DNA of 64,000 bases from Erwinia endophytica. GTDB lineage: Bacteria > Pseudomonadota > Gammaproteobacteria > Enterobacterales > Enterobacteriaceae. Shown piece by piece: positions 55,473-63,867 of this stretch. The stretch covers positions 1 through 64,000 of the forward strand of contig NZ_RQVV01000022.1 in the NCBI RefSeq assembly GCF_009295515.1, written 5' to 3'. Numbering within the stretch: the first letter of the stretch is position 1; every line of letters begins with the position of its first letter. Made by a program: the position numbers and the translations under genes. The notes beneath the pieces were generated by a model. That model was given only the letters and a program-made list of their open reading frames with translations. It searched no databases and had not been told where the DNA came from.

Positions 55473-58034
55473 ATGCTGATAAAACGTAAACGGGTGGTCA
55501 TCACCGGAATGGGGCAGTTGTCATCCATTGCCAGTGACGTGCCAGAATTTAAACAGGCATTGAAAAATAAAATCTGTGGGATTCAACCCAGCGAGAAGTA
55601 TCTGCGCTGGTTTAAAGATGCCAACGCCTCTGAAGTACGTCACCCCATCGAACTGCCTGGGTTAAACCAGGAACAGATCGCCTCAATGGATAATGCCGCG
55701 CTCTGGGCTTACAAAGTCGGCCATGAGGCGCTGGAATCGGCACGCCTGGACGATCCGGCACTCCGGGAGCAAACGTCGCTGATCATTGGCGTCTCGTCTG
55801 CCGGAACCGAAGCGTTTATTCCACTGTTTGAAAACCAGCCGAATGACTTTTCGTTAAAAAAAGCCATCGTCTGCGGTTGCTTCTCCTCCTGTAGCGCGAT
55901 TGTGTCATCCCTGCTGGGGCTCAAAGGCGGATTTGAACTGTTGGCCACCGCCTGTACAGCCAGCACGAACGCGATGGGCATCGCTTTTGACCAGATTCAG
56001 AACAATAAAAACCACACCGCACTGGTTATCGGCACCGAACCTATCTATCTGCCCACTTTTGCCGGTTTCTATGCTCTGCAGGCGATGAAGACCACACCGA
56101 CCAGTCCCTTCTCCGGTTCACCTGGCATGTCTATTGGTGAAGGCGCGGGAGCGCTGCTACTGGAAGAGTACGAACATGCCATTGCCCGTGGCGCGACTAT
56201 CTACGGTGAAATGGTCGCTTACGCCACGTCAGGCGACGCCTACCATGAAACCGCCCCCGATCCTCGCGCCGAAGGGGCGGTACAGGTCATGAACACCGCG
56301 CTGGCAAACGCGCATCTGACGCCAGCGGATATTGATTATATCAACGCGCACGGCACCGGGACTGAGGCTAATGATCGTTGTGAAACCCTGGCGATGAAAA
56401 AGGTCTTTCCACAAATTGCCGAGATCCCGGTCAGTTCCACCAAGTCTTATATCGGCCATAACATCGGCGCAGCAGGCATTATCGAGTTAATTGCCTGCTT
56501 TGTGACCCTGGCCGACGGCCAGATCCTGCCTACGCTAAATTTTGGCGCGCCACGCATTAATTGCGATCTCAACTACGTGCCAAATGACTTTCAACCAGGT
56601 GACGTTAAGTTGTTCATGAAAAACAACTATGCGTTTGGCGGCAATAACTGTTGCGTAATTGCCAGCCCGAAAGCCGGTATCGCGCCAGAAACAGCGTATA
56701 AACCACGGCGCGTGGTCATCAGCGGACGGGGCATGGTGACCTCGCAGGGCCACGATCTGGCGACGGTCATGGAACGCTTGTGGCAGGACAGCGCACCGCA
56801 AAATCTACTTCCCCTGACGCTGGATGATGAAACCCGTCAACAGTTTGAAGATATGATGGACAACCTCAATGAAAACAGTGAGATCCAGTCTTTTCTCTTC
56901 GAGCGCTACGGCACAGATGAAGAATGGCGTAAAAAGTTACACAGCCGGACATGGCAGCATCAGATTTCCGGCCTCGAACCCCGAAAATATCTGCGCCGTT
57001 TCGATCCGCGCAAGGCTGATGCGGTCAGTACCTATGCGCTGCTGGCGCTGACTCAGTCGATGAAAGAGGCCGAACGCAAAATTAAGCGCGACGGCCACCA
57101 ACTCGGCTTAGTGTTAGGCATGTCTCGTGGCCCACAAAAGCGCGTTGAACGTTACCTGAACAGCCTCTATCCCGATCCTAATAATGTGCGAACGTCTGAG
57201 TTTCCCGGTTCGCTGATGAATGCTATCTCAACCTTCTGTTCCATTGCCGAAGGGATTAAGGGCTACAACACCACACTGGCGACCGGAATAAACGCCGGAC
57301 TCGGCGCGCTGACGTATGGTTATGAACTGATCCGCCAGGGAATACAACCTGAGGCGATTGTCGGCGGCGCGGATGAGTCGATGAGCCTGTTCTCAACCTA
57401 TCTTCAGGCGCTGCATCGTCAACTGATGATGACCGATTCCCCTGACAATTATCAGCTTTATAGCGCTGAGCATAACGGGTATTTCTCCGGCGAAGGCGCG
57501 GGAATGCTGTTTATCGAAGACTACGAGCGAGCTCAGGCTCGCGGCGTTCCGATACTGGCGGAAATTGTCGGTTATGGTAAAGCCAACGGAACCGGGTACT
57601 TTGAGATTGATAATACCGCTGAGAACACCCAGGCGATGGCCCGCGCTATCCGCCAGGCGCTGGAAGAGGCCCGGGTTTCTCCTGCGGCGGTTTCACTGAT
57701 TTGCGGCTCAAGCATCGGGACCCGCAGCGATAATCAAACCGAGATCGACGCGGTACGTGAGGTCTTTACTCACCATGCCAGGACCATCCCCTTCGTTAAC
57801 TACAATGCCTGGTTCGGTGCGGTTGAATCCTCGATGGGCATCCTGAACGCCATTGTCGTTTCTGAGATGATGCATCGCGGTGAAATCCTGCCGATTCCGC
57901 ATACCAAATCATTCTGCGCCACAGACATTAACTTTGTGACTGAACGTCAGCCACTGGAGGTGGAACTCGCGCTGGTTCTGGGATCAACGGAAGGGGGCAA
58001 CCACTACGCCATCTTGTTGAGGAAATGGGTATGA
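55473..58034 (+). CDS. Fused ketosynthase and inactive ketosynthase (KS-CLF) protein
   Basis: The 853-residue protein holds two complete thiolase-fold domains of the FabF class. Domain 1 (residues 1-405) has the full catalytic triad: Cys161 in LLATACTASTNAMG, His293 in INAHGTGTEAND and His329 in KSYIGHNIGAAG. Domain 2 (about 415-853) starts again with RRVVISGRGMVTSQGHD but lacks all three: the Cys position falls in TLATGINAGLGAL, the first His in GSSIGTRSDNQ and the second in NAWFGAVESSMG. This is the pattern of ketosynthase plus chain-length factor of type II polyketide synthases, but joined in one chain. Start: ATG at 55473 with GGAAGAG upstream, eight codons inside a TTG-led longer frame. 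Confidence 0.85.
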   Translation: MLIKRKRVVITGMGQLSSIASDVPEFKQALKNKICGIQPSEKYLRWFKDANASEVRHPIELPGLNQEQIASMDNAALWAYKVGHEALESARLDDPALREQTSLIIGVSSAGTEAFIPLFENQPNDFSLKKAIVCGCFSSCSAIVSSLLGLKGGFELLATACTASTNAMGIAFDQIQNNKNHTALVIGTEPIYLPTFAGFYALQAMKTTPTSPFSGSPGMSIGEGAGALLLEEYEHAIARGATIYGEMVAYATSGDAYHETAPDPRAEGAVQVMNTALANAHLTPADIDYINAHGTGTEANDRCETLAMKKVFPQIAEIPVSSTKSYIGHNIGAAGIIELIACFVTLADGQILPTLNFGAPRINCDLNYVPNDFQPGDVKLFMKNNYAFGGNNCCVIASPKAGIAPETAYKPRRVVISGRGMVTSQGHDLATVMERLWQDSAPQNLLPLTLDDETRQQFEDMMDNLNENSEIQSFLFERYGTDEEWRKKLHSRTWQHQISGLEPRKYLRRFDPRKADAVSTYALLALTQSMKEAERKIKRDGHQLGLVLGMSRGPQKRVERYLNSLYPDPNNVRTSEFPGSLMNAISTFCSIAEGIKGYNTTLATGINAGLGALTYGYELIRQGIQPEAIVGGADESMSLFSTYLQALHRQLMMTDSPDNYQLYSAEHNGYFSGEGAGMLFIEDYERAQARGVPILAEIVGYGKANGTGYFEIDNTAENTQAMARAIRQALEEARVSPAAVSLICGSSIGTRSDNQTEIDAVREVFTHHARTIPFVNYNAWFGAVESSMGILNAIVVSEMMHRGEILPIPHTKSFCATDINFVTERQPLEVELALVLGSTEGGNHYAILLRKWV

Positions 58035-59281
58035 CCATGGGCGGTCAGGCGGTGGCGCTGATCGGCCGCGGCGTGTTTAGCGCCTTTTCCCGTGATGTGC
58101 CGTCACTCATCGCGGGCCTCAGCGAAGGGCGCTATATTCCCTCCCGCCACTGGTTTGCCGGAGATCGCGAACGGGAAATGATGAACATGTTGATCAATCC
58201 CTTTTATGCCCCGCTGCCCAGTCAGTCATCACACCGTAGCCTGTCCCCCAAACAAGTGCGACAACTCCTGATTCAGGTTATTGATCAAGCACTACACGAA
58301 GCAGGCCGAAATGTCAGCTTTCTGTCCGGCGAGCGAGTACGAATGTACATCGGCGCGAACGGGCTGAGGACGGATATCGCGGAAGTCGTCGGCTATGTTG
58401 ATCGTAACGATCCTGAGGATCTGCTGCTTTACCCTGAAATCAAGAAATTACACGCGCAATATTATGCTCAGGATGCGCTCAGTGAAAAACTGGCCGCTCA
58501 CTACGGCCTGACCCATCCCCCCGCCACGCTTTACAGCGCCAGCGCTTCATCAATGTCTGTCGTCCATCTTGCCCAGGCCGCCATACGCAGTGGTCTGATC
58601 GATGTGGCGCTGGTCGTCAGTTGGGTGGACATTCTTTCCCAGGATATTCTGTTTCTGGCCGCACAAAATATGCTGGGCGAGTCGCCTGCCAGCCCGTTCA
58701 ATGGCAGAGAGAGCAGCGTGCTGCTCAGTAATGGCGCCGCCGCCCTGTTGCTGTGTGGTGAAGACGTTGCCCGGCAGGAAGGGTTGTCGCCAACCCTGTT
58801 TCTCGACAGTTGCGTCAGCTATCAACATAGCGGAGCGCGGGATAATGCCGCGGGCGCTGATTCCCGTACCGTAACACATTCCATTACGCAGGCGCTGCAA
58901 CAGGCCGGACTCACCACTGCAGACATTGGTTGTATCTTTCCTCATGGCAACGGTATTCCGGCCAGCGACAATACCGAGGCCATGGCCATTCGTAAGCTGT
59001 GGGGAGACGACAGCGTACCGGTGACGAGCTATAAAGGGCAGTTGGGTTACCTCTCTACCTGTAGCGCACTTGTTGATCTGATCCTGGCTTGTGACGCCCT
59101 GGAAACACAACGCATTCTCCCCTTCCACTCCCCGACCCCTGTCGCCCCTTCACAGCGCCTCAATCTGCCGGTGAATACTGCCGCCCCCTGTCCATTCAGG
59201 CAACCGCACGTGCTCAAAATCGCGCTGGGCATGGAAGGGTCGATTATCAGCGGCATACTGTCCCGCCGGGAGGGCGTCTGA
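58031..59281 (+). CDS. Second ketosynthase-like protein without catalytic cysteine
   Basis: The 416-residue protein has the FabF fold but the catalytic Cys is replaced: the motif reads YSASASSMSVVHLAQ, with Ala at the Cys position. The first histidine is kept (FPHGNGIPASDNTEAMA), while the second motif is altered (TSYKGQLGYLSTCSALVD: Lys kept, His to Tyr). It therefore cannot carry out normal condensation and may act as another chain-length partner, a decarboxylase or a scaffold. The ATG at 58031 overlaps the previous stop (ATGA) and has GAGGAA upstream; an ATG two codons earlier is also possible. Confidence 0.75.
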   Translation: MTMGGQAVALIGRGVFSAFSRDVPSLIAGLSEGRYIPSRHWFAGDREREMMNMLINPFYAPLPSQSSHRSLSPKQVRQLLIQVIDQALHEAGRNVSFLSGERVRMYIGANGLRTDIAEVVGYVDRNDPEDLLLYPEIKKLHAQYYAQDALSEKLAAHYGLTHPPATLYSASASSMSVVHLAQAAIRSGLIDVALVVSWVDILSQDILFLAAQNMLGESPASPFNGRESSVLLSNGAAALLLCGEDVARQEGLSPTLFLDSCVSYQHSGARDNAAGADSRTVTHSITQALQQAGLTTADIGCIFPHGNGIPASDNTEAMAIRKLWGDDSVPVTSYKGQLGYLSTCSALVDLILACDALETQRILPFHSPTPVAPSQRLNLPVNTAAPCPFRQPHVLKIALGMEGSIISGILSRREGV

Positions 59282-60345
59282 TGACCACGCCAACCCGCCA
59301 CATGAACCTGATCTCATTGCAGATCCAGGAACCCGCGGGGCTGCCGTTACGTTTTCAGCCCGGTTGGCACAATGTCTGGGAGGCCTCGCTGCATAAGCAG
59401 TCACTGCGCCGGACCCGCGCCAGTGACTGGCTGTTTCGCCGTTTTGGCAGCGACACGCCGCTCGCGCCACGCAAAACCCATCTGCGGGATAACATGCAGG
59501 CCTTTAGCGACACCTGTCATCTGGCGCTTCAGCGCCCACTGGCCCGACAGTGTCTGCGCCAAAAAGGGAGCAAAAATGCCCTGATCTATTTCGATTCCTG
59601 GGGCGAAAGCAGCCTGTTTGAGGATATTGATAACTGGCGTGACTCTCTGTTCGCTGACATCCTGCCGAAAAAGATCGCTTACACCTATGCGCTACAAACT
59701 TTCAGCGGCAAGTTGCGGGGTGAACGGAATGGTTTTTTGCTGGCGCTGCAAATGGCCCAGGACTGCCTGCACAGCGGGGTAGCCGATAATGTGGTTATCT
59801 GTGGGCAACATCGCCATTTCCCGGTGCTGACCATGTCTGAAGCGCTCACCTGGTCACCCTCCCCGGCATTCACTCAGCGCAATAATGGCGCGCTGATCGC
59901 CGTAGAGCGCAACCTTTGTATGCTGGTCAGCAAACCGACCGATACGCTGCCAACGCTTTTTCTCCATCCAAGGATAACTCTGCCTGCGGGGAATAAAGCC
60001 AGCGTCGCCTTTATGGCCGAACGCTGGCGGCACGCCGCGGGGATGCCGATCTACAGCTCATCCCCCCCGATGTCCGCCCTGCAAACACGTCTACAGCGTG
60101 CGGCTGAAAGTTCACAGGCCGCACACGTTTCGCTGTTCGCCAGGTACGGCGACAGTGGAAGTCTTAATCCCGCTCTGGGCCTCAGCCATTGGTACAACAA
60201 CGGCGCACCGCAGAGCGCGGGGCTGGTGAGTTGCCTGCACAGTGAAAAGCACTGGTGGTTACTTGAATGCCAGCCTGCCGGCGTCATGCCGCCACCGCAC
60301 ACTCAGGACGATATCAGCGTTAAGGAGAACATTGCCGCGCTATGA
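59281..60345 (+). CDS. Uncharacterised protein, possibly a very diverged ketosynthase
   Basis: The 354-residue protein shows no clear family motif. A central stretch, YALQTFSGKLRGERNGFLLA followed by LQMAQDCLHSGVADNVVICG, has the rhythm of the thiolase-fold region after the nucleophile position (Gly-rich turn, long helix, then D..V..G strand). There is no Cys at the corresponding place and no HGTGT or GH motif. Residues 95-115 (KNALIYFDSWGES) and the final third are unlike known ketosynthases. No signal peptide or membrane helix. Start overlaps the preceding stop by one base (TGATG) and its end overlaps the ABC ATPase (ATGA), so it is an integral part of the operon. Confidence 0.5.
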   Translation: MTTPTRHMNLISLQIQEPAGLPLRFQPGWHNVWEASLHKQSLRRTRASDWLFRRFGSDTPLAPRKTHLRDNMQAFSDTCHLALQRPLARQCLRQKGSKNALIYFDSWGESSLFEDIDNWRDSLFADILPKKIAYTYALQTFSGKLRGERNGFLLALQMAQDCLHSGVADNVVICGQHRHFPVLTMSEALTWSPSPAFTQRNNGALIAVERNLCMLVSKPTDTLPTLFLHPRITLPAGNKASVAFMAERWRHAAGMPIYSSSPPMSALQTRLQRAAESSQAAHVSLFARYGDSGSLNPALGLSHWYNNGAPQSAGLVSCLHSEKHWWLLECQPAGVMPPPHTQDDISVKENIAAL

Positions 60346-61052
60346 ACACACAACCTCTTCAGACACTGCCGCTGGCCTTTATGCAGCGGGCCAGTAAAAG
60401 CTATGGCGATCCGGCTAATCCGGTTCACGCCCTACGGGAGATTACCACCGAGATCCATGATGGCGAGTTTATCGCGCTCTGTGGGCCTTCCGGCAGTGGT
60501 AAAAGCACCTTGTTGAACCTGTTAGCCGGCATTGATGAACCGGTCAGCGGGCAGGTTTTTTTGATGGGGAACGATCTCGCCAAACTGAACGACCGGCAGA
60601 TGGCCCGATTGCGGGCTGACGCCATTGGCTTTGTCTTTCAGTTTTTTAACCTGTTGCCGGTACTGAGCGTCTTTGACAATGTTTACTACCCACTGATGCT
60701 CAACGGCTTCAGACGTCATGAAGCGCGTGAAAGCGTGATGCACATCATTGAGAAAGTGGGCCTGATCGACCACTACAAGCGACAACCGGGCGAACTTTCC
60801 GGTGGCCAGCAACAGCGTGTCGCCATTGCCCGGGCGCTGGTGAAAAATCCCCGTCTGGTGGTGGCGGATGAACCTACCGGCAACCTCGATACCCGTACGG
60901 GGGAAGAAATTATCGACCTGCTGCTGGCGATGAATCAGGAACTGAAAACCACCTTTATCATCTCCACGCACTCCCCGATATTACGTGATCGCGCAAAACG
61001 TGTGCTGCTCATTGAAGATGGAAGGATCAAGGATGATTTCATTAATGCCTAG
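60342..61052 (+). CDS. ABC exporter ATP-binding protein (LolD/MacB type)
   Basis: The 236-residue ATPase has Walker [11 protein letters not shown] (about 47-56), Q-loop [18 protein letters not shown], signature [15 protein letters not shown], Walker [13 protein letters not shown] and the switch His in TFIISTHSP. The FFNLLP and DEPTGNLD wording is typical of the LolD/MacB/FtsE group, which works with FtsX-type permeases in type VII ABC systems. These pull lipids, lipoproteins or small molecules from the inner membrane towards the outer membrane. Partner permease: 61734-63059. Confidence 0.9.
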   Translation: MNTQPLQTLPLAFMQRASKSYGDPANPVHALREITTEIHDGEFIALCGPSGSGKSTLLNLLAGIDEPVSGQVFLMGNDLAKLNDRQMARLRADAIGFVFQFFNLLPVLSVFDNVYYPLMLNGFRRHEARESVMHIIEKVGLIDHYKRQPGELSGGQQQRVAIARALVKNPRLVVADEPTGNLDTRTGEEIIDLLLAMNQELKTTFIISTHSPILRDRAKRVLLIEDGRIKDDFINA

Positions 61053-61737
61053 GAGATGTTTGCCTGCCGTCGGGCTCCTGCTGGCAGGATCGCTGACATG
61101 GCCCGGCGTGGGCTGGGCTGGAGAAGCCGACCTGGAACGGGTACAACCACTGGCAGCGACCAGTGTCACCGCTCAGGCCCTGCTGTTGATGAAGGATACC
61201 CAGGACAGCAGCCAGGTGAAAAAAGCGGTGGAACTTTTGCAACAACAGTTGCACCACACGCCGGATGACCGCACGGCAAGGCTGTTTTATGGCTATGGAC
61301 AACTTTTTCTGGCTGGCGATTTCATGCTGAAAAAGAACTATATGCGCGCCGCAGAACTCTCGAAACAGGGCTTTTATGCGCAGGATCAAGCGGCCGAGCA
61401 GGAACCCGCCAACTGGTCTCTGTTCTATCTGCGTGCGCGGATGGATGCCTTCGTCCCGGCAGAAAATGGTCGATGCGTGGTGGCAAACAAAGATCTTGAT
61501 ACGCTGGCAGAGGATCCTGCCGTTCCCGCGTCGCTCCAGCCGATGTTGACGCTGATGCGTGCCCGTGCAGAGCAAAGCTGCGCGCACCCGGCGCTGGCAG
61601 AAAAAGCCAGACAGTCACTGCGGCAGATGGGGAACCAGGGAACATCACTGCTCCCGTTGCTGAATGGCGCTGCGCCTTCCTGGCGCGCGGAAGAGATAAA
61701 CGATGTCCTTCTGCCCCTGATGGAGGCCCGACCATGA
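61033..61737 (+). CDS. Periplasmic helical-repeat protein of the export system
   Basis: The 234-residue protein has a signal peptide (from the ATG at 61033 or 61045; hydrophobic core LPAVGLLLAGSLTWPGVGWA, cut after WA). The mature part is helical with spacing like TPR repeats (AVELLQQQLHHTPDDRTARL then YGYGQLFLAGDFMLKKNYMR), and has Cys residues in the middle (ENGRCVVANKD; AEQSCAHPA) that may form a disulphide. I do not recognise the family. It overlaps the ATPase gene end and its own end overlaps the permease start by four bases, so it is probably a periplasmic partner of the transporter. Confidence 0.6.
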   Translation: MISLMPRRCLPAVGLLLAGSLTWPGVGWAGEADLERVQPLAATSVTAQALLLMKDTQDSSQVKKAVELLQQQLHHTPDDRTARLFYGYGQLFLAGDFMLKKNYMRAAELSKQGFYAQDQAAEQEPANWSLFYLRARMDAFVPAENGRCVVANKDLDTLAEDPAVPASLQPMLTLMRARAEQSCAHPALAEKARQSLRQMGNQGTSLLPLLNGAAPSWRAEEINDVLLPLMEARP

Positions 61738-63059
61738 GCCACTTCCTGTTTATCGTCTCGAATATTTTAATCGTCTATTCACTCTGCGTGGTGCTCTATA
61801 CCCTGGTGAGCAAACCCACTGATATTCGTTACACCATCCTGAATTTATTCCGCCACCGCCGCCGTTCGGTGATAACCCTGCTGGCAATCACCCTGGGTGG
61901 CGTGGCGGTGTTCATTTTTGGCGGGTTTGTCGACTATTCATTTTACGCACTGCGTGAACAAACGATCCGTACCAACCTTGGCCATATCCAGATTTACCAG
62001 CAGGGCTACATGAGCAATGGCAACAGCCGTTCACTGCAATACACCATCAAAGATTATGACAAGGTAAAAGCGGTGTTGCTGGCCGACCCCACCATCGCCG
62101 CACAGACGAAAACGATCACCGGACAGCTGGAATTTTCAGGAATCATCTCGCAATACGACAAAGGGGTTTCGACCTTTTTTTCCGGTGTGGGGATCGAACC
62201 GGAAACATCGCTGCTGTTGGGTGCGCTGGACACCATTATTTCCGGTAGCGACCTGTCAGCGGTAAAACCCCTGGATATCACCCTGGGCAGCGGCGTCTCC
62301 AGCATGCTATCCGCAGGCTATGACAGTTGGACTGATCTGCTGGTGGTGAATCCGGAAGGCGGTCAAAACGCCATGTCCGCCAAAGTGCGCGGCGTCTTTC
62401 GCTCCGGGATAAAAGAGTATGACGATACGGCAGTAAAAATTCCGCTGACCACCGCGCAGCATCTGCTACAGACAGAAGATGTCAGCAAAATCATTCTGTT
62501 GCTGCAAGATACCAGCCAAACCCAGGCGGTCATGGCGCGTGTAAAAGAAATAGTGGCGCAACATCATCTGCCACTGGAGGTACATGCCTGGGACGAACTG
62601 GCGATCTTTTATCATCAGGTCGTCAATCTTTTCGAGGGGATCTTCTTCTTTATCAAAGCGATCGTCAGCATCATCGTGGTGTTCATGATCGGTAATACCC
62701 TGATGATGAATGTTATCGAGCGCACGAGAGAAATCGCCACCCTACGCGCGCTCGGCCTGAGTAAAAGTTATATCGGCCGCCTGTTTATTCTTGAGGGGAT
62801 CATCATCGGGTTAATTGGCGCCTTACTCAGCGTCGGATTTGGGCTGCTCATCGCTGCCCTGATCAATATCAATGGTGTTCCGATGCCGCCCTCGCCTGGC
62901 TATACCAAAGGTTATTTGGCGTTTGTGATGTGGGATCAGGATATACATCTGTTCTGGTTCTCCTGCGCCCTGCCGCTGGTGACCGCGCTGATTGCCTCCA
63001 TCATTCCTTCGCGTCGTGCCGCTAATCTGGTCATCGCCGAAGCTTTCCGTTTTGTTTAA
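61734..63059 (+). CDS. FtsX/LolE-type ABC permease
   Basis: The 441-residue inner-membrane protein begins with two hydrophobic segments (residues 5-27 and about 45-70; RHRRRSVITLLAITLGGVAV is the first LolC/MacB-type helix with its basic entry), a large periplasmic domain (about 75-290), and three C-terminal helices of the FtsX domain (IVSIIVVFMIGNTLMMNVIE, then REIATLRALGLSKSYIGRLF). The REIATLRALG motif contacts the LolD-type ATPase. With 60342-61052 it forms a LolCDE/MacB-like exporter, here probably for the cluster's lipid product. Confidence 0.87.
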   Translation: MSHFLFIVSNILIVYSLCVVLYTLVSKPTDIRYTILNLFRHRRRSVITLLAITLGGVAVFIFGGFVDYSFYALREQTIRTNLGHIQIYQQGYMSNGNSRSLQYTIKDYDKVKAVLLADPTIAAQTKTITGQLEFSGIISQYDKGVSTFFSGVGIEPETSLLLGALDTIISGSDLSAVKPLDITLGSGVSSMLSAGYDSWTDLLVVNPEGGQNAMSAKVRGVFRSGIKEYDDTAVKIPLTTAQHLLQTEDVSKIILLLQDTSQTQAVMARVKEIVAQHHLPLEVHAWDELAIFYHQVVNLFEGIFFFIKAIVSIIVVFMIGNTLMMNVIERTREIATLRALGLSKSYIGRLFILEGIIIGLIGALLSVGFGLLIAALININGVPMPPSPGYTKGYLAFVMWDQDIHLFWFSCALPLVTALIASIIPSRRAANLVIAEAFRFV

Positions 63060-63096
63060 GTCAGGATAAAAGCGTTTTTATTAAGGGAATAAGCAA

Positions 63097-63858
63097 ATGA
63101 TTAAGAAAGAAAAAACTGTTTTTATTACCGGCGCAGGTCGCGGTGTTGGCATGGCGATGGCGAAGCACTTTGCCTCACTTGGCTACGATTTAATTTTGAA
63201 TTATCGCAAGGATCAGGGGAAAAGCGCCGCAGGATTGCAGCAGTTTCTCACCTCACCAGAAGCCAGCCAGGTTTCGGTCAGGCTGGCGAAAGCGGATATC
63301 AGCGAGCCGCGCGACATTGCCGACATGATGAAAAAGCTGAAACAAGATGGCGTCGATCGTATCGATCACTTGATCCTGAATGCCGCCAGCGCGCCTTTTA
63401 AGCCGTTCAGCGAAATGACCCGGAGCGACTGGAAACTCCTGCTGAACTGCAACCTGGTGGGGAATAACTGCTGCGTGAATGAAATCTCGCCGATGATGCC
63501 GCCGGGGGGATCGATCTGCATCCTCTCCAGCATGGGCAGTCGCCGTGTTTTACCCAATTATCCGTTAGGCGTTATCAAATCAGCGCTGGAATCGTTGGTC
63601 AGTTACCTGGAAGTGGAACTCCACCCGCAGGATATCCGGGTCAACGGGATCTGTGCCGGTATGGTCAATACCGATATGGCATCGTACCTGCAAAAAATGT
63701 GGACCGACCTTTACCAACGCTATGAAAACAGCCCACGTCGCTGGCTGATTGAGCCTGAAGAAGTGGCCAACATCGCCGCTTTTTTGATTTCGCCTCAGGC
63801 AAGCGCCCTGCGTGGTACCACGCTGGTTGCCGATCTCGGCGTTTCCCTGACCGCCTGA
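63097..63858 (+). CDS. SDR oxidoreductase with atypical active-site spacing (FabL/FabG-like)
   Basis: The 253-residue protein has the nucleotide motif TGAGRGVG (residues 11-18), NAAS near 95 and Ser144-Ser145 in ILSSMGSRRVLPNYPLGVIK. The Tyr155 to Lys161 spacing is Y-x5-K; classical SDRs have Y-x3-K and FabI/FabL enoyl reductases Y-x6-K. The stretch SSMGSRRVLPNYPLGVIKSA and the following ALESLVSYLEVEL strongly recall Bacillus FabL ([20 protein letters not shown]). It may therefore be an enoyl-ACP reductase rather than a second ketoreductase. It starts 37 bases after the permease with AAGGGA upstream. Confidence 0.7.
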   Translation: MIKKEKTVFITGAGRGVGMAMAKHFASLGYDLILNYRKDQGKSAAGLQQFLTSPEASQVSVRLAKADISEPRDIADMMKKLKQDGVDRIDHLILNAASAPFKPFSEMTRSDWKLLLNCNLVGNNCCVNEISPMMPPGGSICILSSMGSRRVLPNYPLGVIKSALESLVSYLEVELHPQDIRVNGICAGMVNTDMASYLQKMWTDLYQRYENSPRRWLIEPEEVANIAAFLISPQASALRGTTLVADLGVSLTA

Positions 63859-63867
63859 GGATCAACC

